From NCBI RefSeq assembly GCF_021228235.1, contig NZ_JAJQRG010000011.1:1-64000 (forward strand): a DNA stretch of 64,000 nt. Reading direction: 5' to 3'. The notes beneath the pieces are model-generated. The model was not told where the DNA came from. It saw only the letters and a program-made list of their open reading frames with translations, and did not search any database. The DNA comes from Pseudophaeobacter flagellatus (GTDB taxonomy: Bacteria > Pseudomonadota > Alphaproteobacteria > Rhodobacterales > Rhodobacteraceae). This document shows positions 28,804 to 39,300 of this stretch, piece by piece. The translations under genes and the position numbers were made by a program. Each line of letters begins with the position of its first letter. Position 1 is the first letter of the stretch.

Positions 28804-30300
28804 ATGGCTGGTTTTTTCAAAATCCTGGCAGCAGCAGTCTGCCTTATACTCCCCCAGATGGGCGAGGCCGGGCGGGATAGGATTGCACTGGTGATTGGCA
28901 TGGCCGACTACCAGTATTTGCCGCCGTTGCAAAACACGCACAATGACGCCAGTGGCATGGCCCAAAGTCTGGAAGGTATCGGCTTTGACGTGATCCTCGC
29001 GCTGGATGCCACGGCGCAGGACCTGACCCGCCTGCTGGAAGATTTTGCCTTTCGCTCCGAAGTAGCCGACCTGGCGCTGGTCTACTATGCTGGGCATGGC
29101 ATCGAGGTACAGGGGGAAAACTTCCTGATTCCGGTGGATGCCGAGGTCACCAACAATCGTGATGTGCAGCGCCAATCCGCCTCATTGAAACAACTGCTGG
29201 CGGCAGTGGATCGGGCGCGCAAGATGCGTATCGTCATCTTGGATAGCTGCCGCGACAACCCGCTAGGGGATGCCATCGCCCTGGATCAGATTGCCGAAGC
29301 CACAGCCCCCGTAGAAGAAACCCGCAGCAGTGGCGGCGGCGGCATGGCGGCGGTGGATCCTGAGCGCGGCACCCTGGTGGCCTTTGCTGCGCGGGATGGC
29401 CAGGTGGCGCTGGACGGCACCGGCAACAACAGTCCCTATGCCCAGGCGTTGATGCAGAAAATGGTGCAGCCCGGGCTAGAGATCAGCCTGATGTTTCGCC
29501 AGGTACGTGACCTTGTTCTGGAAAAAACCGGAAATCGGCAAGAACCCCATACCTACGGGTCGTTGACGGGGGTCCCCTTCTATTTGGCCTCTGCAAGCGA
29601 TGGTGAGGCCCTGCCGGCTGGCACCTCTGACTCTTGGTCAGCAATTAAACCAGATCAGGAAGAACAGCTACTGGCCCTGGCCGAACTGGGCGACACCCGC
29701 TCCATGCTGGGCCTGGCCTATATGCGGCTCAACCCCAATGCGGGGCAATTTGACCCAGCGGCCGCCGTGGCCTTTTTGGAACGGGCAGCGGCCGCCGGCG
29801 CACCTGAGGCCCAGTTCGAACTGGCAAAGCTTTATGAACGCGGCACCGGGGTGGCAGCGGATCCACAGAAAGCGCTACAGCTATATCAGGCGGCCGCACG
29901 ACAAAATTTCGCCGATGCAATCAATGATCTAGGCTTCCTACACCATCAGGGCGGCCTTGGTCTGCCTGCTAATCCACAAAAAGCCTATGGCTTCTTTCAA
30001 CGGGCTGCAGAACTGCGCCATCCGCAGGCGCAGTTCAATTTTGCAGCCCTGATCGACGATGGCCTGGTTCCAGACAAGGGCCCGCAGGATGCCGCCCGGT
30101 TCCTCTATGCTGCCCTACGCACGGGCAGCAGCGATGTGCTCGACCTGCTAAGCAAACGCCCTAATATGTTCACATTGGCAACCCGCCGGGCCTTGCAAAG
30201 CGAGCTGAGAGCGCATGAATTTTATCAAGGCTCTATTGACGGCGATTTTGGCCCCGGCACCCAACGCGGTATCCGCCGGGCCTATGGGTTGGAAGACTAA
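28804..30300 (+). CDS. Secreted caspase-like (C14) protein with Sel1 repeats and peptidoglycan-binding tail
   Basis: 498 residues. Signal peptide (about 1-22), then a caspase/metacaspase p20-like domain with His98 in YYAGHG and Cys149 in LDSCRDNP, the catalytic dyad. An acidic and Gly-rich linker follows (about 160-180). Sel1/TPR repeats fill about 285-435, and the last 40 residues (FYQGSIDGDFGPGTQRGIR) look like a peptidoglycan-binding PG_binding_1 module. Predicted periplasmic. Such caspase-Sel1 proteins are common in alphaproteobacteria with unknown targets. It starts the envelope gene group leading to the kinase and T6SS genes. Confidence 0.8.
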   Translation: MAGFFKILAAAVCLILPQMGEAGRDRIALVIGMADYQYLPPLQNTHNDASGMAQSLEGIGFDVILALDATAQDLTRLLEDFAFRSEVADLALVYYAGHGIEVQGENFLIPVDAEVTNNRDVQRQSASLKQLLAAVDRARKMRIVILDSCRDNPLGDAIALDQIAEATAPVEETRSSGGGGMAAVDPERGTLVAFAARDGQVALDGTGNNSPYAQALMQKMVQPGLEISLMFRQVRDLVLEKTGNRQEPHTYGSLTGVPFYLASASDGEALPAGTSDSWSAIKPDQEEQLLALAELGDTRSMLGLAYMRLNPNAGQFDPAAAVAFLERAAAAGAPEAQFELAKLYERGTGVAADPQKALQLYQAAARQNFADAINDLGFLHHQGGLGLPANPQKAYGFFQRAAELRHPQAQFNFAALIDDGLVPDKGPQDAARFLYAALRTGSSDVLDLLSKRPNMFTLATRRALQSELRAHEFYQGSIDGDFGPGTQRGIRRAYGLED

Positions 30301-30358
30301 GTCACCCGTAATTGGGCGATGCAGGAATATAAGCAGTAATAAGTGAAAGGTTTTCTTC

Positions 30359-30988
30359 ATGTTACGTTGTCTCAAAACGACCCTTGCCACAGCTCTTATT
30401 CTTGGACTTGGCCTGTTTTCACCGCTGGCGGCGCAGGAAACCGGGGACACCGGTTCCGACACCAGTGATTATGGTGGATATTCAGAATACGGAAGCGAAG
30501 AAAACGAAGAAGGCGAGGGCAACCCCACTGGCCGATCTCCGACCTCGCGGGTCAGTTCTGTGCCACAGATTGCCAGCCGGTTGGGACAGGCCCCGGCGCT
30601 TTGCAATGGCAGCGCCGGGTTCGTTGTCGATTGCCTGGCAGAACGGCTGGAAGCCGTAATAGCTGATGCCACCCAGATGGGCGGTCATGACGAAATGAAG
30701 CAAATCCTGAGCGACACGGCAGAAGAGCTGCGCCAGCTGGCCCGCGACAATTCCGACCCAAACCAACCCCGGGCAAGGCTGCGTAGCGCTGATGGTCAAT
30801 ATTCCTCCAGGCCCTTGGTTTCCATCGCCCCAGAAAAGCGCGCCAGCAGCTACCAGCAGGCCCTCGTTATCCTGGAAGAAGCCGAAACGCGATTGCTGCG
30901 CTCCTCCACCCAGTCCGCTGCACGCGCCAGCCAGTACCAGCAACTGGCCCAGGCGATAGGGTCAAACAAAATCCTGCTCCGCTCATAG
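30359..30988 (+). CDS. Secreted hypothetical protein
   Basis: 209 residues, not recognised. Signal peptide (about 1-24, ending PLAAQE), a short acidic Gly/Ser/Tyr-rich low-complexity stretch (about 26-55), then a helical domain with two cysteines (about 80 and 90) that might form a disulfide. It lies 58 bp after the caspase gene on the same strand and converges on the M15 peptidase gene. Confidence 0.75.
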   Translation: MLRCLKTTLATALILGLGLFSPLAAQETGDTGSDTSDYGGYSEYGSEENEEGEGNPTGRSPTSRVSSVPQIASRLGQAPALCNGSAGFVVDCLAERLEAVIADATQMGGHDEMKQILSDTAEELRQLARDNSDPNQPRARLRSADGQYSSRPLVSIAPEKRASSYQQALVILEEAETRLLRSSTQSAARASQYQQLAQAIGSNKILLRS

Positions 30989-31041
30989 CCTCCCCCACAG
31001 TGCGCCATTCCTGTTGCGGGTTAGGGACAGCGACGGCCGTG

Positions 31042-31881
31042 CTACAGAAGGCCTTCGCTCATCCAGCTGTCCAACTGGCTGCGGCTAATTTCGAAGTGCA
31101 TGCTGTCTTCGCGGCGAAACCCGGCCCCCCAGACCCAGCCCTCGTCAAAGAAAAAATCCGCCATGATAGTCAAGCCCAACTGGGTTTTTCCATCGGTGAA
31201 ATTGTCCAGTTGACCATCAATATTCAGATCCACCGCCAGGCCATAACTATGAGTCGAAAGTGAATCTGTTGTGCCACGGATACGCCGCACACAGAGCGCC
31301 CCCGCCGTATTAATCCGGTTATAGAGGTCGGGGTCGGCCTTACGGATATTCTCAAACACCACCTTCAGGCTCTCGATGGCTGGGCGCAGCATGCTAACCC
31401 GAATGGGGCCTACCTGCTCTGTCACCAGCTTTGCCTTCAGATCAGGATTGGTCATGGGTTGGCAGGTGTCACTCAGGCTTTCGCGCGGACGGCCCAACCG
31501 CTCTGTCAGGTAGCGCCCGCCAGTCACCTGTAGCCCACGATTGACATTGACCCGATCGGCAATCAGCACAACCTGAGCATAGTCCAGATCGGCCCCTTCG
31601 GTCTGATCCCAGATTGCACGCTCTGCCTCGGCAGAGGAAGCCTCTGGCGCCATCTGACCGCCGCCAGCCAGCGGCAAACGTGTCACCTCGGTTTGCAGAT
31701 CGCTCAGCCGTAGCTGCAAATCCTCAATCTGTTGCCGCAGCATTTCGATTTCAATTCGCGCGGTGGAATCAACCGCCGCGCCCTGAAAATCTTCCTCCGA
31801 GAGCAGCCATTTCAGGCCCATCCAGACCGCAGGGGCCAACAGCAGCCCCAGACATACAATAATCGCCGGCAGAACCCGCAT
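31042..31881 (-). CDS. Membrane-anchored M15-family peptidoglycan peptidase (TagX-like)
   Basis: 279 residues. An N-terminal membrane segment (about 4-24) and a short coiled coil (about 43-68) precede a VanY/M15 zinc peptidase domain. Zinc ligands His211 (HSYG), Asp218 (AVDLN) and His262 (MHFEIS) are visible. Substrate should be peptidoglycan stem peptides. The anchored M15 peptidase TagX of Acinetobacter opens the wall for T6SS assembly, and the neighbourhood here suggests the same job (inference). Confidence 0.78.
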   Translation of the reverse strand: MRVLPAIIVCLGLLLAPAVWMGLKWLLSEEDFQGAAVDSTARIEIEMLRQQIEDLQLRLSDLQTEVTRLPLAGGGQMAPEASSAEAERAIWDQTEGADLDYAQVVLIADRVNVNRGLQVTGGRYLTERLGRPRESLSDTCQPMTNPDLKAKLVTEQVGPIRVSMLRPAIESLKVVFENIRKADPDLYNRINTAGALCVRRIRGTTDSLSTHSYGLAVDLNIDGQLDNFTDGKTQLGLTIMADFFFDEGWVWGAGFRREDSMHFEISRSQLDSWMSEGLL

Positions 31882-32043
31882 AACACCCTCTACTCAATAC
31901 CAACACCATTCAAGAACGGTGGACACGGCGAGTAAAGTCTTTTGTCGCCCCGGCGGCGATCTTATCCCCACCGCCCCATTGGCAGAACCGATCCTGTGGT
32001 ATAGACTTTTTCATGAGTTGTTTTTCAGTATAGGGGGCACGTT

Positions 32044-32622
32044 ATGGTCCGCGTTAAATTTGGTATTGCCTGTCTCTGCTCAGCCCTGCTTCTTCCGGTC
32101 TCACTGGCGCAGGCGCAAGACAGTGATCAGGAACTCTCTGTCGAAGAGATCACCAAAGCGTTTGAACAGCAAAAAACCCGAGGCCTGGTGATCGTACCCA
32201 GTGGTGTCGGCTCGGCAGAGGCACCTGACACCCAAGAAACCGCAACCGTTGCCGCCGCAAGCGAAGAATACACCCCGGTTGAACGTCAGTCGCAAATCAA
32301 TGTGCAGATCTCTTTTGATTTTGACAGCGCCGCCCTGCGCGCCGATCAGCAGCCCAAGCTGGCAAATATGTGCGCCTCGATGAAGGCAATGGAGGGCACG
32401 GTTTTTCAGATCATCGGCCATACCGATAGTTCTGGCTCTGCGTCCTATAATGAACGGCTGTCGCTGCTACGCGCCAAGGAAGTGCGCCGCTATCTGGTCA
32501 GCACCTGCGGCGTTGCCGAAAGCATGCTGCGCGCCATCGGCATGGGCGAAACAGCCCCCTATAATGCCAATGATCCGCGCGCAGATGAAAACCGCCGGGT
32601 AGAATTCCAGGCTCTGGGCTAA
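32044..32622 (+). CDS. OmpA-family periplasmic protein
   Basis: 192 residues. Signal peptide (about 1-24, SLAQAQ) with no lipobox cysteine. The C-terminal 110 residues form an OmpA-like peptidoglycan-binding domain (FDFDSAALR, GHTDSSGSASYN, RAKEVRRYL, ENRRVEF). It lies upstream of the kinase gene, divergent from the M15 gene. It could help anchor the secretion apparatus to the wall, though TssL carries its own OmpA domain. Ribosome site AGGGGG precedes the ATG. Confidence 0.82.
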   Translation: MVRVKFGIACLCSALLLPVSLAQAQDSDQELSVEEITKAFEQQKTRGLVIVPSGVGSAEAPDTQETATVAAASEEYTPVERQSQINVQISFDFDSAALRADQQPKLANMCASMKAMEGTVFQIIGHTDSSGSASYNERLSLLRAKEVRRYLVSTCGVAESMLRAIGMGETAPYNANDPRADENRRVEFQALG

Positions 32623-32733
32623 CCCGGTGCGTTTTCCCACGGCCGCACAGGGGTCTGCGCAGTCTGGCGGATCTGTTGTGCCCCTCTGCAATGTCCCGCT
32701 GCGATCATTGACAGCAGATAAGGGCCAAGGCGC

Positions 32734-34881
32734 ATGATGAGCTCTCGGCCAAGTGATATGTTCCAGCCCGGCGACTTGCTGAACAATACCTATCGCATTG
32801 AAATGCTGCTAGGCCGGGGCGGCACCTCTGACGTCTATAAGGCGCGCTCGGAAATTTCCGGCAACCTCGTCGCCATCAAGGTGCTCAAGCATGAGCTTTC
32901 CGGCAACGAAGACTTTACCGTCTTGATGGCCCGCGAGGAAAACATCCGCGAAATTCGGCACGACGCCGTGGTGCGCTATTCCGAGAACCACCGCACCCCC
33001 GACGGCCATATCTATCTGTTGATGGATTATGTCGATGGTCCTGGCTTGGACAAAAAGCTGAAACAGGGACCAATGGAGGCCGCAGATCTTTTGATAATTT
33101 GCCGCCGTGTTGCCGAAGGCCTAAAGGCAGCCCATGCCCGTAATATCGTGCATCGCGATCTCAGCCCGGACAATATCATCCTGCGCGATGGCGATCCGGC
33201 GCAGGCGGTTATCATTGATTTTGGCATCGCCAAAGATACAAAGCCCGGCGCGGAAACCATTGTTGGCAATGAATTTGCAGGGAAATACTCTTACGCCGCA
33301 CCAGAACAGATGGCGGGGCAGACCGATGCGCGGGCCGATGTCTACGCGCTTGGCGCTTTGCTCTTGGCCAATTTTCGCGGTGCCGCCCCTTCGCTGGGTT
33401 CCAATCCTATGGAGGTGGTTGAAAACAAACAGAAAGCACTGAATACAGAGGGGCTGCCCGAGCCATTTCAACGGCTTATACAGCGGATGTGCGACCCCAA
33501 TCCAGACACCCGCCTGGGCAGCGCAGCCGAGGTATTATCCTTTCTGGACAGCCTGGACGACCCGCAAACGCCCGAGACAGCCCCTCTGCAAGAGGAGGCC
33601 ACGATCATTGTCCCGTCGGTTGCCCCAAACCCGGCGGAAAGGCACGACACCAAGCCAACCCCGACCGAGACCAACCGTAGCAAGACGCCGCTCCTAGCTG
33701 GGCTGGCGGGCCTTGTGCTGGTAGTTGCAGCCCTTGGCGCCTATTTCAGCGGTGCTTTGGACAGCGTCTTGGGGCCAAATTATCCGCAGGCGGATCCCTT
33801 CACGCTTATTGTCGAAAAACCAGAATCCGGGCAAACTCGTGCCATTGGCAACATGCCCTCGCAGGACAGCAGTGATGCCCTGGCCGCCTTGGTTGAACAG
33901 GCTGATCTGACCCTCGCACAGGGGGATATTTCCGACACTTGGGGCGACGACATCCTGGCAATGGTCTCGCCCATGATGGAACTACAGAACTGGCGTCTTG
34001 CGGTTAGCAACAATCAAGCAAAACTCAGCGGTGTTACCACCGACCCAGAGCTGGCAGCGCGGCTCAATGCCCTGTTCAAAGAGGGGTTGCCCGGCGGCAT
34101 GACCGGGCGGGCAGAAATCACCTACCGGCTACCGGTTCTCCCCATCGCCCAGGTGCGTGGGCTGGTCGGCGGCTTTGAAGACTGCGGCCCGCTCCGGGTT
34201 ACAGGCGGAACCTCTGGAGGAGGTTTTGCCCCTGATGACACAGTCAAAATCACTGGCACACTTGCCGAACCAGCGACCCGCGTGCAGCTATTTGACAACC
34301 TGCGCAAAATTGCCGGCACCCGCGAAATTGCCCTGGACACCGAGGTGTTGAATCCCGCGCTTTGCGTGGTGGAAACAGCCCTGCCCAAGGCCCCAACGGG
34401 CGATTTAGAAGTTGCCTTTCAGGTCGGAGGCGACGGCAGCCCCAACCCTTCGGGTCGCTTCTTTGTCGGGGAAAACCCGGTGATTGATGTGGTGATTCCA
34501 GCCACGATGACCAGCGGCTATCTGACCGTCTCTATTTTGGATGTATCCGGGAATGTCTTTCATTTGCTGCCCAATATTTCACGTCAGGACAATGCGATTG
34601 CCAATCTGCGCGCGGGTGCTGCCGGGCCAGTGCCCGTGCGGGTGGCCTATAGTCTGGCAGATTCTGCAGAAAACGGCGGCCTGGCCTTTCGGGTCGATGA
34701 CAGCACTCTGGGCAAAAGCCGGATATTAATGCTGCACTCGACAGAACCGCTCTTTGCTGGTCTGAGACCCACTTCTGAAAGCGCGGTAGGCTTTGCCGAA
34801 TCCCTGAAAGAGAACAGCATTAAGGACGAAGGGCTGATCCTGTCACTGGATTCCAGAATATTGGAAACCGCCCTGCCCTAG
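32734..34881 (+). CDS. ppkA: Transmembrane Ser/Thr protein kinase (PpkA-type, T6SS regulator)
   Basis: 715 residues. Eukaryotic-type kinase domain (about 20-275): glycine loop GRGGTSDVY, Lys49, catalytic HRDLSPDN (Asp142), DFG (Asp162). One membrane segment (about 319-338) links to a periplasmic part that has a BON-like stretch and a DUF4384-like domain near the C-terminus (GYLTVSILDVSGNVFHLLPN). In T6SS loci such kinases phosphorylate the FHA protein or TssL to trigger assembly, opposed by PppA. It is transcribed toward the pppA gene at 34957-35679. Confidence 0.88.
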   Translation: MMSSRPSDMFQPGDLLNNTYRIEMLLGRGGTSDVYKARSEISGNLVAIKVLKHELSGNEDFTVLMAREENIREIRHDAVVRYSENHRTPDGHIYLLMDYVDGPGLDKKLKQGPMEAADLLIICRRVAEGLKAAHARNIVHRDLSPDNIILRDGDPAQAVIIDFGIAKDTKPGAETIVGNEFAGKYSYAAPEQMAGQTDARADVYALGALLLANFRGAAPSLGSNPMEVVENKQKALNTEGLPEPFQRLIQRMCDPNPDTRLGSAAEVLSFLDSLDDPQTPETAPLQEEATIIVPSVAPNPAERHDTKPTPTETNRSKTPLLAGLAGLVLVVAALGAYFSGALDSVLGPNYPQADPFTLIVEKPESGQTRAIGNMPSQDSSDALAALVEQADLTLAQGDISDTWGDDILAMVSPMMELQNWRLAVSNNQAKLSGVTTDPELAARLNALFKEGLPGGMTGRAEITYRLPVLPIAQVRGLVGGFEDCGPLRVTGGTSGGGFAPDDTVKITGTLAEPATRVQLFDNLRKIAGTREIALDTEVLNPALCVVETALPKAPTGDLEVAFQVGGDGSPNPSGRFFVGENPVIDVVIPATMTSGYLTVSILDVSGNVFHLLPNISRQDNAIANLRAGAAGPVPVRVAYSLADSAENGGLAFRVDDSTLGKSRILMLHSTEPLFAGLRPTSESAVGFAESLKENSIKDEGLILSLDSRILETALP

Positions 34882-34956
34882 GTTCCACTCTGCTGTCTCG
34901 CCCATCCGCCTAAAGCCTCCCGCCTTTAACCAAAAGCAGGGGAAAGGCAGACCGCC

Positions 34957-35679
34957 TTAGATCACATCCACAACGATATGCGAGATATTATCCGCACCGC
35001 CGCCGTTCAGGGCGATCTGCAACAGCCGGTCGCCAACAGTTTCAAGCGGCGCGGTGGACAGGACGTCTTGCAACATTGCAAAGCTGGCATATTTGGTCAG
35101 CCCATCCGAGCAGAGCAAAAAGCGATCCCCCGACGCAATGGTTCCGCGGACCTTATCCAGATCCAGCCCATCACCGACGCCAACTGCACGGGTGATTGCG
35201 TTGGACTGCGGGTGTTGCTCTGCTTCATCCCAGCTCATCTTGCCGGCCTTTACATATTCAGCCACCGCCGAATGATCCTGGGTCAGCAGGGCGATCTCGC
35301 CGTCACGCAGGCGGTAGAGACGGCTGTCACCAGCCCAGATGCCAACAAAATGCCCATTGGCCAGGATCAACGCCACAACCGTTGCGCCGATGGTGGCCCC
35401 GCCGCGCAACTCTGCCTCGGCCTGGATCGCGCGATGGGCGCCCTGTATCCTGTCGCGCAGCCCGTGCATTTTGGCAGCGGGATCCAGTCCCTGCGCCAGG
35501 GTGGCCACGGCATCCACGATCAGCGCACTGGCAAAATCACCCGCCTGATGGCCGCCCATACCATCTGACACCAGCCAGATATCATGCTCTGGCAGGGCTA
35601 GGATCGCATCCTCATTTACCCGGCGCTTCAACCCGACATGGGTCTGCGCCACATAGCGATATGTCAAGTTCTCTGTCAT
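34957..35679 (-). CDS. pppA: PP2C-family Ser/Thr phosphatase (PppA-type)
   Basis: 240 residues. PPM/PP2C motifs: RRVNEDAIL, WLVSDGMGGHQAG (metal-binding Asp and Gly), WAGDSRLY, LCSDGLTKY, and GGADNISHIVV. It should reverse kinase action on the FHA/T6SS components. Last gene of the minus-strand T6SS run, overlapping the tagF stop by four bases. Confidence 0.92.
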   Translation of the reverse strand: MTENLTYRYVAQTHVGLKRRVNEDAILALPEHDIWLVSDGMGGHQAGDFASALIVDAVATLAQGLDPAAKMHGLRDRIQGAHRAIQAEAELRGGATIGATVVALILANGHFVGIWAGDSRLYRLRDGEIALLTQDHSAVAEYVKAGKMSWDEAEQHPQSNAITRAVGVGDGLDLDKVRGTIASGDRFLLCSDGLTKYASFAMLQDVLSTAPLETVGDRLLQIALNGGGADNISHIVVDVI

Positions 35680-36371
35680 AGTGGCGAAGCCTCCTGCCAG
35701 ATGGGGGCACCAAGATCAAACAGGCCAAGCGCCGCTTGCCCCAGCGGGAGATCCTCCGTGACCAGCAGGCGCGGTCCGCTTGCCAGATGGGTGCTCCACA
35801 GGCAGCCTGCAGGGGATTTTTCCGCCAGCAAAACACCGGCCAGCTGGGCATCGAGCTGCGGATCCCTGCCGCAACTGTCATCCGTACCGCGAAAAACAAG
35901 GGTCTTCCCCGCCTGCTGCATCGGCGCGGGGCGCAGCATATCTGCCAGGGACAACGCCGCCAGATCGGTCTCCAGCCCGGATTTGGATATATCCTTTTCA
36001 AGCGTGGAAAGCGCAATATTTTCCATCTGCTCAAACAGGGTAGAGGCCTGAAAATGATCCTGCGCCGGAGCAGCAGACCCGTCAAGCGGCACCACCAGGG
36101 TCAAGGGAAAGCGGCGCCCCACCCGATCCACCGAGGGCATCAAAACGCCCATGACCTTGCTCGGCCCTGCCGCCCCCGCCGCCAGGGTAAAACGCCACAA
36201 GGGGGCCGACATATAGTGCGGATCAAACTGGTCGCCATACTGCGTCTGCGCCGTAAGCAGCACCTGTTGCAGCCAGGCATCCCAGACCCGCACAAAGCCA
36301 GGCGGCACGTTGCTACGAAAGAAATCTCCAACTGCGGGCATCTTGCCAAAGGCTCCAAAAACATGCCCCAT
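35676..36371 (-). CDS. tagF: TagF, T6SS-associated protein (ImpM family)
   Basis: 231 residues. Opens with GAFGKMPAVGDFFR, the signature of the ImpM/TagF family, followed by VWDAWLQ. TagF is a post-translational negative regulator that in some species sequesters FHA. Its start overlaps the tssM stop by one base and its end overlaps pppA, matching the tssM-tagF-pppA order of other T6SS loci. Confidence 0.88.
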   Translation of the reverse strand: MGHVFGAFGKMPAVGDFFRSNVPPGFVRVWDAWLQQVLLTAQTQYGDQFDPHYMSAPLWRFTLAAGAAGPSKVMGVLMPSVDRVGRRFPLTLVVPLDGSAAPAQDHFQASTLFEQMENIALSTLEKDISKSGLETDLAALSLADMLRPAPMQQAGKTLVFRGTDDSCGRDPQLDAQLAGVLLAEKSPAGCLWSTHLASGPRLLVTEDLPLGQAALGLFDLGAPIWQEASPL

Positions 36372-39300
36372 TACATCGACTTCGGGCAGCTGAATTTGGC
36401 CATGGCAGGCAAAGCAAAGGGGTTCACAACAGATCCCGACTGCAACTCAAACAGGGCCAGACGGCCACCGACACGGAAATTCACCCGCCGCCGATCGCTG
36501 ACATTGGTGCGCCGCACTTCGGCCGCATCCAGCAGGCGAAACCAGGCCCAGGGTCCATCGCGGGACAGGGTGTTTTCATTGCCTCGCCGTTGCGGCAGCA
36601 GGGTAATGCGAGCCAGACCCACCGATCCAGGCCAGTTGACCGCAACCGGGGTGGGCTGGCCCATGCGGTGATTATAGGCAATCTTGGAGCCATCAATCTC
36701 CAGCAGGACCTCTTTTGCCTTGGGGTCCAACGCCTTGGGCGTGATCTGAAACTGCACCGCCGGATTGGCACTGCTATTGAAGAAGGCATCGCGGATTTCA
36801 GCGGCATATTGCATCTGCTGCAACACCGCCTGGCTGATGCCCAGATCGACATCATTCACCCGCTTCCAGGTCCAGGGGCGGCTGCGAGTATCAACGTATT
36901 TCAGTAGGTTTTCATCAAAAAACCCATCGATCAAACCACCCGGCGCAAACAGCTTGGCAAAATCCACCATGGCCACATCCGCCCGCGCGCGCCGATTAAA
37001 CGGGTATCGGTTGTCCAGCGCCTTTTGGCAAAACGGCAACACCGCAGATTGCCAGCGCGCATTGATAGAGGCCCGCGTCCCTTCCGAGGTAATCCCCGAG
37101 GAACCGGTCGAAACCTGCGTCGCCCAACGTTGAATCGGGCCATCAATCCGCGAGGCCACCTGCTGGAACTGTAACAACGCCTGCCCACTTTCCCCCGAGG
37201 TGACACCGCTGAACGACATTTTGTTCAGCTCTTGATAGACCAGTTGTAGTGAGCCCATCAGATCATCCAGCCGCGAGGGCTGCCCCTCTGGGCGAGCCAC
37301 CAGATCATGCAGCCATTGGAACCGCTCTTGCACATAGGCCCCCGGCGGTTTTGCCGTCTCACCCGGCGCATTCGCCGCCGAACTGACCAGGGCCTCCAGC
37401 AGGATTTGCCCCTGAATGGAAAGGCCAGAGCGGGTTTCGATCCCGACCACTTGCGATACGCCTTCGTTCAAGGCCTCCGAATCCAGCGTAGAGCGATCTT
37501 CCGCCAGCCGGGTTTCGCGGCTGATCTCCGTCAGGATATTCATGATCGGCGAGGTTGGGCCGGACAGCACATTGGTCACCTCGACCGCATGGCTCAGGGA
37601 TTCCAGCGGTACGATATCCACATCGCCCAGGATCTGATCATAACGGCTGATATAGTCATTGTAATAAAGATCCAGCACATCCCGGCTTAGCGCAAGAAGC
37701 GCGGCTTCGCTTTGGCCTTCGCCTGCCCGTTGCCCCAGCACCCAGGCTTCATTCTGCACCCGTTCTGAAACACTTACCGCCTCTGGCAAGAAGATGTTGT
37801 TAAAGCCCTCATAGGTAAAAATACCCTCGACCCCATCGTTCAGGGGCTTGCCTGAACTGCGCACCAACGCCCGTTTGACCGAAGGTCCGCCGATCTCTGT
37901 CAGTCGCCATTTCGGCAGGCTGGTGGCCTGATTGGAATTGATGATCCCATTATAGACCCGCTGCGCCAGCGGCATTTCCGACAGGATGTTTTGCACCTGT
38001 TCAACCAGCGGGCCATTCAGCCCGATCTCTTCCATTGGCTGCGACAGCAGGGCAGAAAGGTGATCCATCAAATCACTGCGTAGTTCAGTGCGCGCAGCGC
38101 CCGGGTAGGCGACCAGCTCCCAGTCCAGCCGCATCCATTCCTTGATCAGATCCGGGTTCATCGGTCCCTGAAGCCCAAGCATCAGATAAATCTTCAGCGC
38201 CTCATAAAGCACATCCGGGTTGTTCACATTGCCTGCAATCTGTTCTTCCAGCCGGACCAGCAGCCGCGGGAGAAAGCGCTGGTTGAGCGCTGCGCGATAG
38301 GTCTGGGCAGTCTGGGTGCCAATGACCTCACCTTGATATAGGCCGTAGGTCATGGCGCGGTCCGGCTCTGGATCAGAGAGCACGGGATTGCCCGGCATAT
38401 CCCGCAGCAGGTTCAGAGCTGCAGCCACTGGCACCAGATCGGTATCACCAACCGGGCTGGGGGGCAGCGTGCCGGCCGCCTCTTGATAGGCACTTACCTG
38501 CTGTTCGGCCTGGCCAATGAAGTCGGCATTTTTCAGATAGGAATTCACCCAGAGCCCGCCCATGGCGGCCGCCACCAGGATCGTCGCGGCGATGGCCAGC
38601 CGTCGGGTCCAGCGATAGCGCCGTTCGACCTTGTCATCGGCAGAAACCAGGCCGGCCTCAGGGAACAGCACGCCTTCGAACAGGCGGGTCAAAAAGTAAG
38701 AGCGCCCCACCCCCTGACCAGTGCCAATCGCCTGACGGCCAATGCCAAAGGTCTGCGCCATACCCAGCATCAGGCGGTCGATCGGGGTGCCTTCCTGGGT
38801 GCCCGAGGTGAAGTAAATGCCGCGCAGCATCTGACGCTGTTCATAGCGATTGTCCTGAAACACCTCGTTGAGGAAAGCCTTGGCAACGCTGCGCATGGCA
38901 GCCACCTGGCCGGGAAACCCCGCCACCAGGGCGCGGCGCTGGTGGTCCGTCTCGGTCTGCATTTTTTCTAGCAGCTGCGCGTTCATCTGCCCCAGAAGCG
39001 CGGCAAATTCCGCGTCAAAATGTTCAATCGCAGCCGGGTCTTTTTTGGTTTTGCCCAACGGCAGGGTAAAGCCCCAAACCTGTTCGCGCTCTTCCTTGCC
39101 AAGACTGTCAAAATATTCCTGGAACCCCGCGATCAGATCCGCCTTGGTGAAAAGCACATAGACCGGAAAGCGCACGCCAAGCCGCTCGCGCAGCTCTGAC
39201 AGACGACGGCGCACCGCCTGAGCATGCGCTTGCTGCGTGACCTCATCCTGCAGGGACAGATCCGACAGAGAAATCGCCACCAGCGCCCCGTTTATCGGCT

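Noticed and set aside
32044-32622. TssJ or TagL role for the OmpA protein
   Set aside because: It lacks a lipobox cysteine and has a cleavable signal peptide instead, so it is not TssJ; TssL already carries an OmpA domain.
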